DNA of 64,000 bases from Ficedula albicollis (Eukaryota > Chordata > Aves > Passeriformes > Muscicapidae): assembly GCF_000247815.1 (NCBI RefSeq), contig NC_021680.1:5807431-5871430 (forward strand). The letters are read 5' to 3'. Position 1 is the stretch's first letter, and each line of letters starts with the position of its first letter. Positions 49,857 through 62,645 of the stretch are shown here, in pieces. The notes beneath the pieces are model-generated. The model saw nothing but the letters and a program-made list of their open reading frames with translations. It was not told where the DNA came from and ran no database searches. The position numbers and the translations under genes are program-made.

Positions 49857-50748
49857 GCATCCACAATTCCCTGTAATTTCTGTACAGTGTATCTTCCTCC
49901 TTCTCTCTCCCAAACCTGGGACTTGTTCATCAGTCAGTCTCCAAAAACTGACTGAGGACTGCCAGTCACTGGCAAAAGATGCATTTCATATCCAGATAGA
50001 GAGATGGCAATGGGAAGATCCCAGCCCTTTTAGGCTGATGTTGAGCAGAATTCCCAAAACAGAGGTCACTAACCAATCTTTGACACCACCTGCCAGTTCC
50101 ATAGGGGTTCCAGGAGACATTCTGGCATTAAATAAATCAGCTTGGGCTCCTGGGCTGGAAAACATTGGTGTGCAGCCCTTGTTTGTCCCAGGGCTGATCC
50201 AGATTCCCTGCCTATGGCAGGGGTGAAATGCATAATCCCTAAGGTCCCTCCTAGCCCAAACCACTCTGGGATTCAGGGTCACTGTAAGGACAGTGTGAAC
50301 GTGCATCCACAATTCCCTGTAATTTCTGTACAACGTATCTTCCTCCTTCTCTCTCCCAAACCTGGGACTTGTTCATCAGTCAGTCTCCAAAAACTGACTG
50401 AGGACTGCCAGTCACTGGCAAAAGATGCATTTCATATCCAGATAGAGAGATGGCAATGGGAAGATCCCAGCCCTTTTAGGCTGATGTTGAGCAGAATTCC
50501 CAAAACAGAGGTCACTAACCAATCTTTGACACCACCTGCCAGTTCCATAGGGGTTCCAGGAGACATTCTGGCATTAAATAAATCAGCTTGGGCTCCTGGG
50601 CTGGAAAACATTGGTGTGCAGCCCTTGTTTGTCCCAGGGCTGATCCAGATTCCCTGCCTATGGCAGGGGTGAAATGCATAATCCCTAAGGTCCCTCCTAG
50701 CCCAAACCACTCTGGGATTCAGGGTCACTGTAAGGACAGTGTGAACTG
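49857..50748. repeat. 446-bp direct tandem duplication
   Basis: Copy 1 at 49857-50302 and copy 2 at 50303-50748 differ at two bases (cagtgt/caacgt near 49885 and 50331), above 99% identical. Each copy includes a degenerate sense CR1 3' end ('cctatggcaggggtgaaatg', 'aaggtccctcctagccc', 'ccactctgggattcag') at 50193-50277 and 50639-50723. The 176-residue ORF starting in the second copy is the duplicated DNA. Confidence 0.95.
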
Positions 50749-53097
50749 CTCCACCATCACCAGACTCAAATTAATCCCCTCTGTACACAGAATTTATTCT
50801 AAACTTCCTACCTACCATTTTCTGGTGCTAAAACTAAGCACAGGAAGGAGGAAAGCCAAATCCACAGTAAATCAACATAGAAATTAATGGGTGTTTATAA
50901 ATATTTACAATTAATAATAGAATTAATTAATGACTGTGAATATTCCCATTAGTAATGAGGACATTACTACTGCTTCCATGTTTTCAGTCAGCTTCAGGAA
51001 GATGATACATGTCCAGAAATCTGTGATCTGGATGGAATGAAGTGCTTCAGTTTTCCTGAATGTGAAGTATCACATTAGTAAAATCTGATTGAAAATCCTG
51101 CTCCAATGAGTAGGGGTGTAGAAACACAAATCTCTTCATCTATTATAATAAGGTGCAATAAAATAATGTATTTCACCACAATAAGGTGGTGGGATAAAAA
51201 AAATATTTTTTATTATCTTTATAGTGGTGAAATGCTGGAGACTGAAATTTAAAGAAAATATATATAAAATATATGTACATATGTATATTTTTAGTTAAAG
51301 AATACTTTATTTTCAGAAGTTGAGGTCAACTCCTTATTCCTTAGTAAATCTTCAATTTTTTATAGGCTTAGTGATAAATCCTTAAAGTTTTCTTGCTTTG
51401 ATATTGTTTTTTACACCCAAAAGTGACGTAGACTATTGACTAAGCTGGACTTTAATATGGCTTTTGAGCTTGTGCCCTTCATTTGTGACAGATCACAGCA
51501 GTTTTCCTCTCTTCATCCATATTTTACCCTGAGCCAAGACATCCTTGCAGCAGATCCTCAGCTGGCTCAGGGCAGCAGTCCCACACCTCTTCTGGTTCCC
51601 ATATTCCTTGCAGGTGCTATTCCTTGTGGAGGCCACGTGCAGCTCCTGGGACCACAAAGGATATGGAGTCTGCAGTGAAAGCTAAATCCAGCTAAAGTCT
51701 GAGGAGAAAAAACCCTTTGCCTGTCACCACCACCACCACTAAGATCCTTCCCAAAAGCCACCTGTCCAATAAGGAGCTGGTTTTTTTTTTCCAATACTTC
51801 ACATCAGGATTATAAAGCTCTGGTTCATTTTGGCTCCCTTGCTGCTTGGGAATTCCCAGTGACTGCAATTCCAGCAGAATTTCCCTGGGAATTGGCCCCT
51901 GGCAATGCACATCTGATCCTCTTTCACAATCTCGTTTGATAGAGACAGTGACATTGTTCCCACGGCAGAGACACTAATCCCAGTACTCCCATCTCTAATC
52001 CCACTAACCTCAGGCTTTCTGGGTGGTTTAGAATCCTGCTTTTGGTTTTGGGGGGATTATTTTAAAAAATATATTGTGAGTTCCTTCAACATTACTACTG
52101 TTTGACTACTGTTATTGTTATTGTTCTGAGCTGGATTTCTTAGGAGCTTTGTGACCTTGGCTGTAGAGTGACTGCAAATATAGATGAAAAATATTCCTGT
52201 TTTACTGAATGAATCCTTAAAAAAAGGTTTTCCTCATCTCATTGCTCTTACTTTCTTTAATTAGTGACTTTACTCCAGCTAAGCAATATGTTTTTAATTA
52301 CCACAGCCCCACACAATCACAGCCATGAAGATTTTCCCCATTAATTCAGCTCTGAGGGCAGCACGAAGCAGCACTTTGATCTCATTAGCATAGAAAATAA
52401 ATCAGAGAGCACAGCTACTGCCAGTTATTTTCTGTTGTGCCTGAGAAACTCGTCACAAGATTGATTATTATTGGTCAGCTTCTCTGCCCCCCTTTAGCCC
52501 TTTGGCACAGTCCTGCTTTGTGCACCAGGGAACCCTGAAAAGAGTCCTTGCACAAGGAAAACCAAGTGGAAGAACATCAGAATAAACTCAGCTTGACCAA
52601 GATGGGCTCACTCAGAGAGAAATGGTGATAAAATTAACACAGAACTTGCCCTAGGAGTGAATTTGGATGCTTCAAACCATTTTTGGTAGGGATTCTGTCC
52701 ACCAATCCTTATTTCTTTTCCAGCTCATGGTAGATCTTGATGATGCTGGTGACAAAGCTTTGGGGACATCACTTTAAGGCTGAGGTTTTGCTGATGAAAT
52801 GCAGAATGCACCACAGTAATATTTTGCTCACAAATCCAAACATGCCTTGCATGAATACTCAAATTAAACAGCATCAGTGAGCCAACCATACAAACCGACA
52901 AGAGCTCTTCCATCCCTGGAACTGAAGTACAATTTTTCTACTCCTGTGACCAACATTAGTGAAATGTTGAATTGCTGAATTGTTCATGACTTGCTTTGGG
53001 CTGCTGATTTCTGGTGACAAAGGAGGGTAAAGCACATTAATATCCCAGCTAATATGATTTTCTGCCGGCAGTTTTCTTCTTCTACATAATTCTCACT
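50749..53097. other. no recognised feature
   Basis: AT-rich sequence with a small (CAC)n patch near 51726-51738. No exon or repeat family supported. Confidence 0.45.
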
Positions 53098-53565
53098 TTC
53101 ATAGAATCGTGGAGTTGTTTTGGTGGGGAAAGGTCTTAAACATCGTTTTTTTCCACCCCTGCCATGGCAGGGACACCTTCCACTAGCCCAGGTTGCTCCA
53201 AGCCCCATCCAGCCTGGCCTTGGGCACTGCCAGGGATCCAGGGGCAGCCACAGCTTCTCTGGGCACCCTGTGCCAGGGCGTCTCCACACTCACAGGGAAC
53301 AATTCTTTCCCAGTATCCCACCTAACCCTGCCCTCTGGCAGTGGGAAGCCATTCCCCATTGCTCTGTCACTCCATCCCTTGTAAATTGTCTCTCTCCATG
53401 TTTCCTGTCAGCTCATTCTGGTCCTGGAAGGCCACAATGAGGTCACCCCAGAGCTTTTCTTGTCCAGGCTGAACAATCCCAACTCTCCCAGCCCTTCCTC
53501 CCAGCAGAGCTGTTCCATGCCTTTGATCATCCTGGTGCCTCCTCTGGACCAGTACCAGAAGTGGG
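53098..53565 (-). mobile_element. CR1 LINE 3' region
   Basis: Antisense: 'tcatagaatcgtggagttg', 'cagggacaccttccactagc', 'ctgggcaccctgtgccagg', 'tctccacactcacaggg', 'gaggtcaccccagagcttttc', 'tgatcatcctggtgcctcctc'. About 465 bp with the 3' UTR almost complete. Confidence 0.93.
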
Positions 53566-53595
53566 ACTTTCTCTTGATAATGCATACAGCAGACT

Positions 53596-53645
53596 AACAA
53601 AAAAAAAACAAAAAAAACAAAAACAAAACAAAAACAAAAAAAAAC
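53596..53645. repeat. A-rich (CAAAAA)-like tract
   Basis: 'acaaaaaaaaaacaaaaaa' type sequence just right of the CR1. Confidence 0.85.
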
Positions 53646-54569
53646 CCACTGAAAAATCAAAACCAAAAGAACTCCAAATGAACAAGAAAATGCCCAACAA
53701 CAATCACAAAACTACAAACTACCCCTAAAATCCATCACAGCTAGATAAGGAACAATTTGTAACCAGATTTTTTTCCTGGGCTGAATTTTTCCTATGTTAC
53801 TGCAGGATGTGAAAAGTTTCCAGTTTGTTTAAGGTGAATATCAAAGCAATTAAGGAAAGCAAACTATCAGAGAGACATCATAGATGATAATAAGCCATAA
53901 AGCAAGTTAATTTCTTCCCTTTATTTTTAATTCCACCCAGCCATGAGCCATCCACCGTGTGAGATGAATGAATTCCACTCCAAATGCTTTTCATTTGTCA
54001 AACTCTACCCCAAACCTTAAGTTTTCCAGAATCTAATGTCAAAACACTTCTTCTTCTGGGTAAATGACTGGGAGCTGAGTCTATCAGAGGAGAGGATTCA
54101 CTAGGAGTGATATTGATGATAGAGTTTGGGAGGATTTCAATCTGTGCCATGGTTTGAATAGATTACAATGCTCACCCATCAGTTCAGAGCACCAGAAAGG
54201 ATCCAGCCCTGTAGATGTTGTCAGTGTGGTCATTTTCTACACAACACATCAGGCAGCTTTTTGCATTAATCACCTTTGTTTAGCAGACAGGCATTTCTCA
54301 GGCTCACTCTGTTGGGTCCCTGCACATACAGGACCTCAGAGAGCTTTTTTTAGGAACTTGGAATCGATTTAACAACTTTGCTGTTGCTAATCCAAAAAAG
54401 TTCCTGTTCCTCCTCCATCCTGACAATGAGATATGGCAGGAAGAAGGACAGGCAGGAGATATTTTTATCTCACTGGTACCAACACGGGGGTTTGACACTT
54501 GGCAGAGGACAGCAAATATTTTAAACCAAGGAAGCTTTTTAGATTCTTTCCCATCCTTGGTCTCTGCAT
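53646..54569. other. no recognised feature
   Basis: Non-coding spacer. Confidence 0.45.
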
Positions 54570-54920
54570 TTCAGCCCAGAGAAGAGAAGGCTCTGGGGAG
54601 ACCTCAGAGCACCTTCCAGTGCCTAAAAGGACTCCAAGAGAGGCTGGAGAGGGGCTTTGAACAAGGGCCTGGAGAGACAGGACAAGAGGCTTCACACTGA
54701 TGGAGGGCATGGTCAACTGGGGTTTTGGGAAGGAATTGTTCCCTGTGAAGCCCTAGCACAGAGTACTCAGAGAAGCTGTGGCTGTCATGTCCCTGCAAGT
54801 GTCCAAAACCAGGTTTGGCAGGGCTTGGAGCAGCATGGTATAGTGGAAACCTGATGCAGGGGTGGCACTGGATGGGCTTTAAGGTCTCTCCCAAGCCACA
54901 CCTGTCTGGGATTATGTGAG
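54570..54920 (+). mobile_element. CR1 LINE 3' region, diverged
   Basis: Sense: 'cccagagaagagaaggctc', 'ggagacctcagagcacc', 'gaattgttccctgtgaag', 'gtactcagagaagctgtgg', 'ggctttaaggtctctccc', 'ctgtctgggattatgtgag'. It is more divergent than most copies. The 167-residue minus ORF covering it is not a gene. Confidence 0.85.
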
Positions 54921-55488
54921 TTTCCAAAAGCAAGGCTGAGCTCTGGGCCACACCAGCACAGGCCCTTCCCTGTTGCTCCTGAACTTTGTATTCCTTATCT
55001 GTTGGGGCCACAAGCTTTCCAAATAGGAAACATGAAGCTAATAAAGAAGGGGAAGGTGATTTAAAATTCTCTTCCATTTCACAGATGTGCCCATGTAGTA
55101 CAGCCACATTCTAATGGTTGCATTTTGTCTTATAGGTAAATGCTATAGAAGTGACATAAATATGACAAAGGGATTGCTGGTTTGTGGTGCATTGATTCCA
55201 TTAATTTGACCACAAGGCTCTGGAGAGGGAATTGCACTGCCTACTCATCAATATTTTGCTCCTTTTTTGCTGAAGCCTAGAATCAGACAAGGCCCTTAAA
55301 GAGCTTGTAATAAATGCAGCTCTGGCCTCTGGAGGCTCATTCCTGCCCATGAGTTTGAAAAGAGCTACCTTCAAGTGAATTAAAATTTCTCCAAATACAT
55401 CATGGCATTCCAAAATATTGAGCTAGTCCAGGTATGCTTCTGGATGGACACGGCCCTGAATAGCTCTTGCTGTCTAGAGGGTTTTCTA
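54921..55488. other. no recognised feature
   Basis: Non-coding spacer. Confidence 0.45.
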
Positions 55489-55725
55489 AGTTTACTGCAG
55501 GCTAATCATTTCAGCCTCAGAGCTGTAAAAGCATTAGAAGTATTTCTTTACATAAAAGAGGGAACACTAACTGACTGAATGCCCTATTTACATTTTTGCT
55601 GTGTGTGGAAAGTTTACTGCAGGCTAATCATTTCAGCCTCAGAGCTGTAAAAGCATTAGAAGTATTTCTTTACATAAAAGAGGGACTGAATGCCCTATTT
55701 ACATTTTTGCTGTGTGTGGAAATGG
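55489..55725. repeat. 122-bp direct tandem duplication
   Basis: 'agtttactgcaggctaatc' at 55489 recurs at 55611. The copies are almost identical, but copy 2 lacks 'aacactaactg'. Both include 'gtgtgtggaaa' at the end. Confidence 0.93.
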
Positions 55726-58700
55726 ATCCATCAGCTCCAGGTGGAGCTGGCTGGCAAGGATGTGGTATTGCCAGAGGTCCAGCTCTGTCAGCACAAAGCA
55801 GGCACAGATGAGACACAGCAGCAGCCTGAGAGCAGCCCCCAGAAATTGGGGTCTGTTGTCCCTGTTTGTGTTCTCCTCCTTGCAATCAAATGACTTCAAA
55901 AAGGAGTGAAAATTGGAGAGATAATTCCACTGCTCTTCCATAAACCCAGGACTTGTGCTTTCTAGGATGCTGGAAGTGCTGCATTTCACACAAGGAAGCA
56001 TTCATTGAGCTCAGGGACCCAAATTTTCTTGTATTTCAACTTTCTAGGACAATTTTCCAAATGAGAGGGTTGACTGTCAAGACCTACAAAGGGCAATCTT
56101 ACCATATGCAACCTCCCCTGGCTTTTCCCCTTGTCACACTGAGTACAAGAGGGGGCCTTCAGGAGGAAAATTAAATTTAAAAATAAAGCTTTGAGTTTGG
56201 CACTGCTCTAAGCAGAATTTTGGACTCCATTTCTTTCACAGAGTGGTGCCATTTGGTTAAAAGTGAACTTATTTTCAGTTTCCTGCTTGGTGCTCCCCAG
56301 GAAAGGAAACCCAGCTCCTCATCATGTTTTTGTTCTGTTTTTCACACAGTAGTGCTTAGTTGTTAAGATAAATTCTGTATTTATTATCAATAAATTGTAG
56401 TAAGAATAGAAGATTTATATATACATATGTATATATGAAGCACTTTCAGATACTGAAATAATAGAAGTGTCTTCTGGATGCTACTCAGTGTCAGACACAG
56501 CAACTCATTCTTGAGCCCACTTGAAAGCTGTTAAAAAACGTTTTGCTGATTCATGAAATCCCTGTCTGGGTGTTCTCAGCCATCTTTGAAGCAAAGAGCT
56601 GAGGATAAAGCTGGAGGTGCTGCATGATTTTGGGCAGGCCTTCATCACAGCAGTGCCAGGGTTCATCACAACACATCCCTTCTTGTACCACCACACAGGA
56701 ATTTAGAGGAGAAGCCAAAGGAACCACACCACACTTTCTGGATCAGTCTGTCTGACACGGTTTCAAACTAAAAGGATCATGACGTAGGAGAAGTGACATA
56801 AATTTGGAGGAAGCGAGAGCTGCAAGGTTTCACAACCACTTAAAATATGAAACAAAATAAATTTCAACAGCCATTTAAAACACGAGACAAAATAAACGAT
56901 CATTAAATCAATAAGGCAAATATTAATGAGTTTTCTTCTGTGGCCTTCAATGTCTGATTGCACAGAAACAACAGTGAATTTTATGCAATGAATTTTATCC
57001 CTAGTATGATACTCCTAGTGATAAATACAGGCTACATTAGCCCTCTGCTTGCTTTCCTATTATTAAATCAGCATTCATCAACATTACTTGGATAAAATAT
57101 ATTATACTGCATATATATGATATGAACCCAATAAATACATCTGAAATATGTACATATAATATATGTGTCCCATTATTATGAATCTAAGGACCACAATCTG
57201 AAAACCAGTGGCCTGAAATATGAATATGCAAGGGCTGATATTGCCCAAGAAGCACAAGATTTAGAATTCCAGCTCACACCATTATTTATTAGCAATTGCA
57301 CAAATCATAATTAGGCTTTTTTTAAAAGCCCACACTGGAGGTTTCATTGCCATTTCTTTGCAGCAGCCCTTTATAAATCATTCATCTGGAGGTTTCTCTC
57401 TCATGTGCCGTGCAAACATTCCTGTAAAATCCTCTTAATGGAGCCTATGAATCAATGCACAGGGAAGTGTCACTGGTGGAATCAATGGCTCCAGAAGCAA
57501 GAGGACCTTTTTAGAGGCAGGTGTTGAAAACCCTGACTGAATTAGAAACTTTAATCTATGGCAGGCACTGAAATTTATGCTCCGAAGTGATAGTTTGAAA
57601 GTCCTCCCTTTTTTTCACTGCTACGAGTATAAATTCCTGCCAGCAGCTAAGAGAAGGAATGAGAATTCTTTAGTCTAGAAATAAAACTGAAGGGATATAC
57701 AACAATAAAGTTATACTGGCCCTAAAACACATAATTGGCAACTGAAAAAAGAAAAAAAAAAGAAAAAGAAAAAAATAAAGAAAAAATAAAAGTAATTCAC
57801 AGTGCTATGGGGCTTAAAATGCAGAAAGAGATACAGAGGGTGGATCCTGGGAACTCTTTTTGATAGTGAAGGCTGGAACCCTAACCCAAAATTCAGTTGT
57901 TAAATAGAAGTGACCTCAACATGAGTAATTCCAGTATTGTGGGTTCCAGCCCCAGTAGGAAGGAAAGATTTGGTGACATAAAAGGGGCATCACTTGGTTC
58001 TCCTTGGCCCTCAGAGATGCTGCTCCCATCACAACCCCACATGAAAGCAGCCCCCAAACCCTCACTTTGGCTATTTCTTCCTGAAATTCCTCCTTATCCC
58101 CAATAACTTCAATTTCCATCCCATATGTCCTACTTTGTGCTCTTTCTACTGTCTTCACTAGTTTTGTCTTTTTGGTTTTCCAATTAATGAAAAATATGGA
58201 TTGGGGAAATATCCATCACTTGTTTTGCCAAGAGTTTATTCTCACCTGTTTTTCCAGACAATTAAACAAAAATGCGTACATGGAAAAATGATTTTTGAAG
58301 TGTAAAGGTACAGACCTGGACTATATTTTCTTTTAGTTGTTTCTACCAAATCAAAAATTCTAAGATAAATCAGCATAATTTCATAGGCTTCTTAGGAGGT
58401 TTATCATCATATATTCTTCGATAAAACCCTGCAGTTAATCTGTCCATTGCTTTATTTTTATTTTTAAAGAAATAAGACCTTTGAAGTCTTGATGACACTA
58501 ATTATTTCCATATTCAGGACACTGGCTTGGGTCCAGGAGGTCCTGGAAATAAATAAGTTTAGAGGTGAAGGGGGGGAAAAAATCAGTAAAAAAGCAGAAA
58601 AAGGACTGCACTTGTTATTGCATCCCAGGAGTCAGTGAAGGATGCCATGGCCTGGAGGCCCTGGGGGGAAGAACTCCTCTGAAGGTTATGGAGATGCCCA

Positions 58701-59119
58701 CAGCTGTACTTCAGCTTTTTGGAACAAAAAAACATAGTGTCATCTCTTTACTCTTTTTTCCTCATTAATTAAAGCTGACACTTCCAAAAGCAGTATTAAA
58801 TTTAACTGGGATTTAAGGAGTCATCTGCTCTGCTCGTCTGTTTTAAATTAAGGTGACCAGACACCAAAGCAGCTGCTGCCTCTAAAGGATAATGGAGTTT
58901 AGGGTATCCCATGCAAAATGTCATCTTTATCCAGGAATGAAGAAACCTTCAAAATAACACATTTGAATCGAACAACAGGAAATCTTTCCAACAGCCTTTT
59001 CAACAAGTTTGAAGAGGAGTGGGGAGAGGAAAGGTTTTGAGGTTTAGTTTCAGGGGTTTTGATTATTTTTGAGTGTTTGATCACCTGTGAAGCAAATCCA
59101 AAAGAAACTGGAATTGTTT
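55726..59119. other. long AT-rich stretch
   Basis: Includes 'tatatatacatatg' runs near 56418-56437 and 57100-57165 and A-rich tracts around 57746-57792. ORFs up to 100 residues unsupported. Confidence 0.45.
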
Positions 59120-59505
59120 TCCAGGGTGATAACGCTACACTCCAGGAAAAGTCTGATGAGGAGAGGCTGAGGGAGCTCATCCTGGAGAAGAGGAGGCTCA
59201 GGGGGCACCTTCTGGCTCCCAGGGAATGGGGACAGGATGAGAGGAAAGGGCCTCAAGCTGTGCCAGGGGAGGGTCAGGTTGGATAACAGGAAAAATCTAA
59301 TCACTGAAAGGCCTGTCAAGTACTGCACAGGCTGCCCAGGGCAGTGGTGGAGTCCCCATCCCTAGAATATCCAAAGATTGTGTGGCTATGGCACCTGGGG
59401 ACCAGGGTTAGTGCTGAACATGGTGGTGGTGCTGGGCTGGTGGCTGGACTTGGAGATCTTAAAAGTATATCCCAGCCTTAACAATTTTCTGATTCCATAA
59501 AGCTT
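59120..59505 (+). mobile_element. CR1 LINE, coding end plus 3' UTR
   Basis: Sense: 'gatgaggagaggctgaggg', 'agctcatcctggagaagagg', 'aggctcagggggcacctt', 'gggcctcaagctgtgccag', 'cacaggctgcccagggcag', and a degenerate 'cttaacaattttctgattcc' terminus. Confidence 0.88.
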
Positions 59506-60032
59506 CTTAGGAAACGATTCGTGTTGCAGCACAGGTCTAATTTTAGCAGACTGGAGGAATTAAAAACAATCCACTTGTTTTGGAAGTCATTTCAGTTGAG
59601 ATTATTATGTAAGTACTTCTGCGGTGAAAAAATATATCAAACAAAAACCGTGACAGAAACCCATCACTGTCTAGAAACTGGCTAATTGTTTTAATCACCA
59701 TATAGACACACAGTTATATATATATATATGTGTGTGTTTGGGCACAAATGTATACATGTTGTACAGGGAATAACAAGAAAAAAACAGGGAAGGAAAGGTC
59801 AGAGATAGCTATTCCTGCCTAATTAAGTTTTCAATCGCCAAGGCAATCAGCGCGGAGCTCCCATCAGCGCCTCTCTGAGACCATCCCCTGGCACCGGGCA
59901 TTCCAGCTGAATGCCTTAGGATAACACTCTCCTACACCCCAGTGGTAAAACAGGGACACGGCTCCCAGCGAACCCTTTCTCTCCATCAGGACAGGCAAAC
60001 AAACACACTGCTCTGGCCAGCACACCCCGGCT
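59506..60032. other. no recognised feature
   Basis: Contains a short (TA)n/(TG)n tract at about 59713-59737. Confidence 0.45.
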
Positions 60033-60870
60033 GGGGATTTCCCCTGAACATCCCACGCGTTCAAATGCCCAGGTGTTCGGGATTTCCCCTGGACATCCCA
60101 CGCGTTCAAATGCCCAGGTGTTTGTTACCCAATACCGCACTGCCAGTCAGATTGGAGGTCTCTGCAGGGGGAAAGGCTGGAAATGCCTTCATTACAAAGG
60201 CAGTCTGAATGTGGAAAAGGCCAAGGTGGGGTTACAACAGCTCAGGTGCTCTCCGAATTAATGAGAGGGCTGCAGCTAAATGCCATCACACGTCCGTGAT
60301 GTTCTGGGGCCTCCTTCAGCTCCCCCTGGGAACAGGAGGGGTCAGATCATTCAGTTAACTCCAGTGGCCTTCGGATTGCGCTGAAGACTGCACTTGCAAG
60401 GGGATTTCCCCTGAACATCCCACGCGTTCAAATGCCCAGGTGTTTATTACCCAATACCGCACTGCCAGTCAGATTGGAGGTCTCTGCAGGGGGAAAGGCT
60501 GGAAATGCCTTCATTACAAAGGCAGTCTGAATGTGGAAAAGGCCAAGGTGGGGTTACAACAGCTCAGGTGCTCTCCGAATTAATGAGAGGGCTGCAGCTA
60601 AATGCCATCACACGTCCGTGATGTTCTGGGGCCTCCTTCAGCTCCCCCTGGGAACAGGAGGGGTCAGATCATTCAGTTAACTCCAGTGGCCTTCGGATTG
60701 CGCTGAAGACTGCACTTGCAAAGAGAATTAACTCCAGTGGCCTTCGGATTGCGCTGGAGACTCCACTTGCAAAGAGATGAAGTTCTCCCAGGAGGGTTAA
60801 CTCCAGTGGCCTTCGGATTGCGCTGAAGACTGCACTTGCAAAGAGATGAAGTTCTCCCAGGAGGGGCTGA
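60033..60870. repeat. nested tandem duplications (45, 322, 50 and 71 bp)
   Basis: 'gggatttcccctg.acatccc' occurs at 60034, 60079 and 60401. The stretch 60079-60400 is repeated from 60401 (period 322, nearly identical). At the right end 'ttaactccagtggccttcgg' occurs at about 60355, 60677, 60727 and 60798, the last two followed by 'aagagatgaagttctccc'. Thus 5 or more duplication events are nested in 840 bp. CpG-rich ('cccacgcgttc', 'ccttcggattgcgctg') unlike its surroundings. Confidence 0.93.
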
Positions 60871-61089
60871 GCACTTCCAGCTCCTGTGGAGCCTGACACC
60901 TCCCAAGGCTGAGCATCCAAGAAGAGGGCAGGGGAGCTTGTCTTTCCTGCACTTGAAATCACGCTGGGGGCTTTGAAAGGAGCCCAGGAGGTCCAGGCAC
61001 CTAAACGCAATAATTGAAATTCTTGATTAAATTGTGGGAGTGATAAAATAAATCGTATTCTTTATTAGGATACAAAAAAATTAAAGACT
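60871..61089. other. no recognised feature
   Basis: Short spacer. Confidence 0.45.
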
Positions 61090-61172
61090 GACATGAAATA
61101 GTTTGGGTCAGAAGGGACCTTAAACATCATATTATCCAACCTCCTCCATGGGCAGGGACATCTTCCACTACA
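61090..61172 (-). mobile_element. CR1 LINE 3' terminus
   Basis: Antisense: 'gaaatagtttgggtcagaag', 'ggaccttaaacatcatatta', 'ccatgggcagggacatcttcc'. About 80 bp. Confidence 0.82.
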
Positions 61173-62204
61173 GACAGAACACAGCACACCCAGTTTTGAT
61201 TTAAATTTTGCCTTTTTTTTATGAAGCATCTTAGGAAAAATTAACAGAGAGGTCTTTTTTTCCTGTGGTTATATGATACAGAACAATGATCCAGCTTAAT
61301 TGCTTTAATCCACAAATGTTCTCAACAGAAGTGGGTTTGTCCCTACATTTAATGTTTCTTTATAGTTGGGTAGTTAGTCCTAAAAAGGACACAATAGTGC
61401 TGTTATATTCAGAGTATCAGAAAAATACATATATTCTACAAATCTCAAAAATGCAGCAGCAAAGTAATTGACAGCCATGATTATTGTGCCCTCTAGAAAC
61501 ATTCCAGATGACAGATGATGGTAATTCCCTCATAAATCATGTCTAAACCATGAAAAATGCAATGGAACCTCATTTAAGGATCTTACCAGGACTAATGGAG
61601 GAGGTAGAATTTGGGCCTGCAATGTTTATTTGACTTTTTAGGGATAGAATCTTCCAGAAGCTGCAATCATGTGTGTATAGAGAAAAAAAAAATCCCATTT
61701 CACATGAGCAGCACCATCTCTTTTCCCTCTCCTGTGTTGCTGTGGTACTTTTCCTGATCCTGGTTTATTGAAAGGAGAGAAGAGCTGCAGCTCCTATTTC
61801 AGAAAAAGTTCCTAAGATAGCAGTGAAGGGGTTTTTGTTCAGGACTAGAGGAATAAAAGGAAAAAGAGAATGTTTTAGACTCTGAGAATCTAAGTGAACA
61901 ATTCTACATTTTATACATGCTTTCAAACTGGAATCTTTTCATTATTTTTAATATAAAAGATCTTTTTTCTATTTTTGACCAGATTCCTTGAATGAGAATA
62001 AGGCTGTCCCCCTCCACACTAGATCTTTATTCTGTGAAAAGCTCACAAATTGAAGTTTCAGTAACTTTTTTTTTTTTTTTAAACATCGTTATCTCCCCCA
62101 TTCTATATGTGTCTTTTAGCATTTTCTATTCATTATAGAATGTGGTGCCCAGTTGACTCCATGGTTCAGAAATGTTTGATTTACAGGGAGCAGTTTAGGG
62201 AATT
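61173..62204. other. no recognised feature
   Basis: AT-rich with a T run at about 62067-62080. Confidence 0.45.
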
Positions 62205-62645
62205 ACAGCATCCCAGAATGGTTTGGGTCCCCAAAGCCCATCCAGTGCCACCCTTGCCATGGGCAGGGACACATTTCAGTATCCCAGGCTGCTCCCAGCC
62301 CCATCCAGCCTGGCCTTGGACACTTTCAGGAATCCAGGGGCAGCCACAGCTTCTCTGGGCACCCTGTACCAGGGTTTCTCCACCCTCATAGACAATAATT
62401 GTTTCCCAATATCCAATCTAAACCCATTCTCCTTCAATTTGAGTCCATACCCCCTTGTCCTGTCGCTCCATCTCTTGTAAACAGTCTCTCTCCAGTTTCC
62501 TGTCAGCCCCTTCAGGCATTGCAAAGCCACAATGAGGTCACCCTGATGCTTCTCTTCTCCAGGCTGAACCACCCCAAGTCTCCCTGTCTCACAGCAGAGC
62601 TGCTCCATCCCTCTGATCATCTTGGGGATAGGGAAGAAGTTGGAT
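62205..62645 (-). mobile_element. CR1 LINE 3' region
   Basis: Antisense: 'cagcatcccagaatggtttg', 'gccatgggcagggacaca', 'ggggcagccacagcttctc', 'taaacccattctccttcaat', 'ctccaggctgaaccacccc', 'tgatcatcttgggg'. About 440 bp. Confidence 0.93.

Noticed and set aside
49855..50672. Two nearly identical ORFs of 123 and 176 residues
   Set aside because: Product of the 446-bp duplication; no domain, and the CR1 tail lies within.
60033..60870. Regularly repeated units as a CRISPR array
   Set aside because: Units vary in length, are nested, and the context is vertebrate; there is no repeat-spacer structure.
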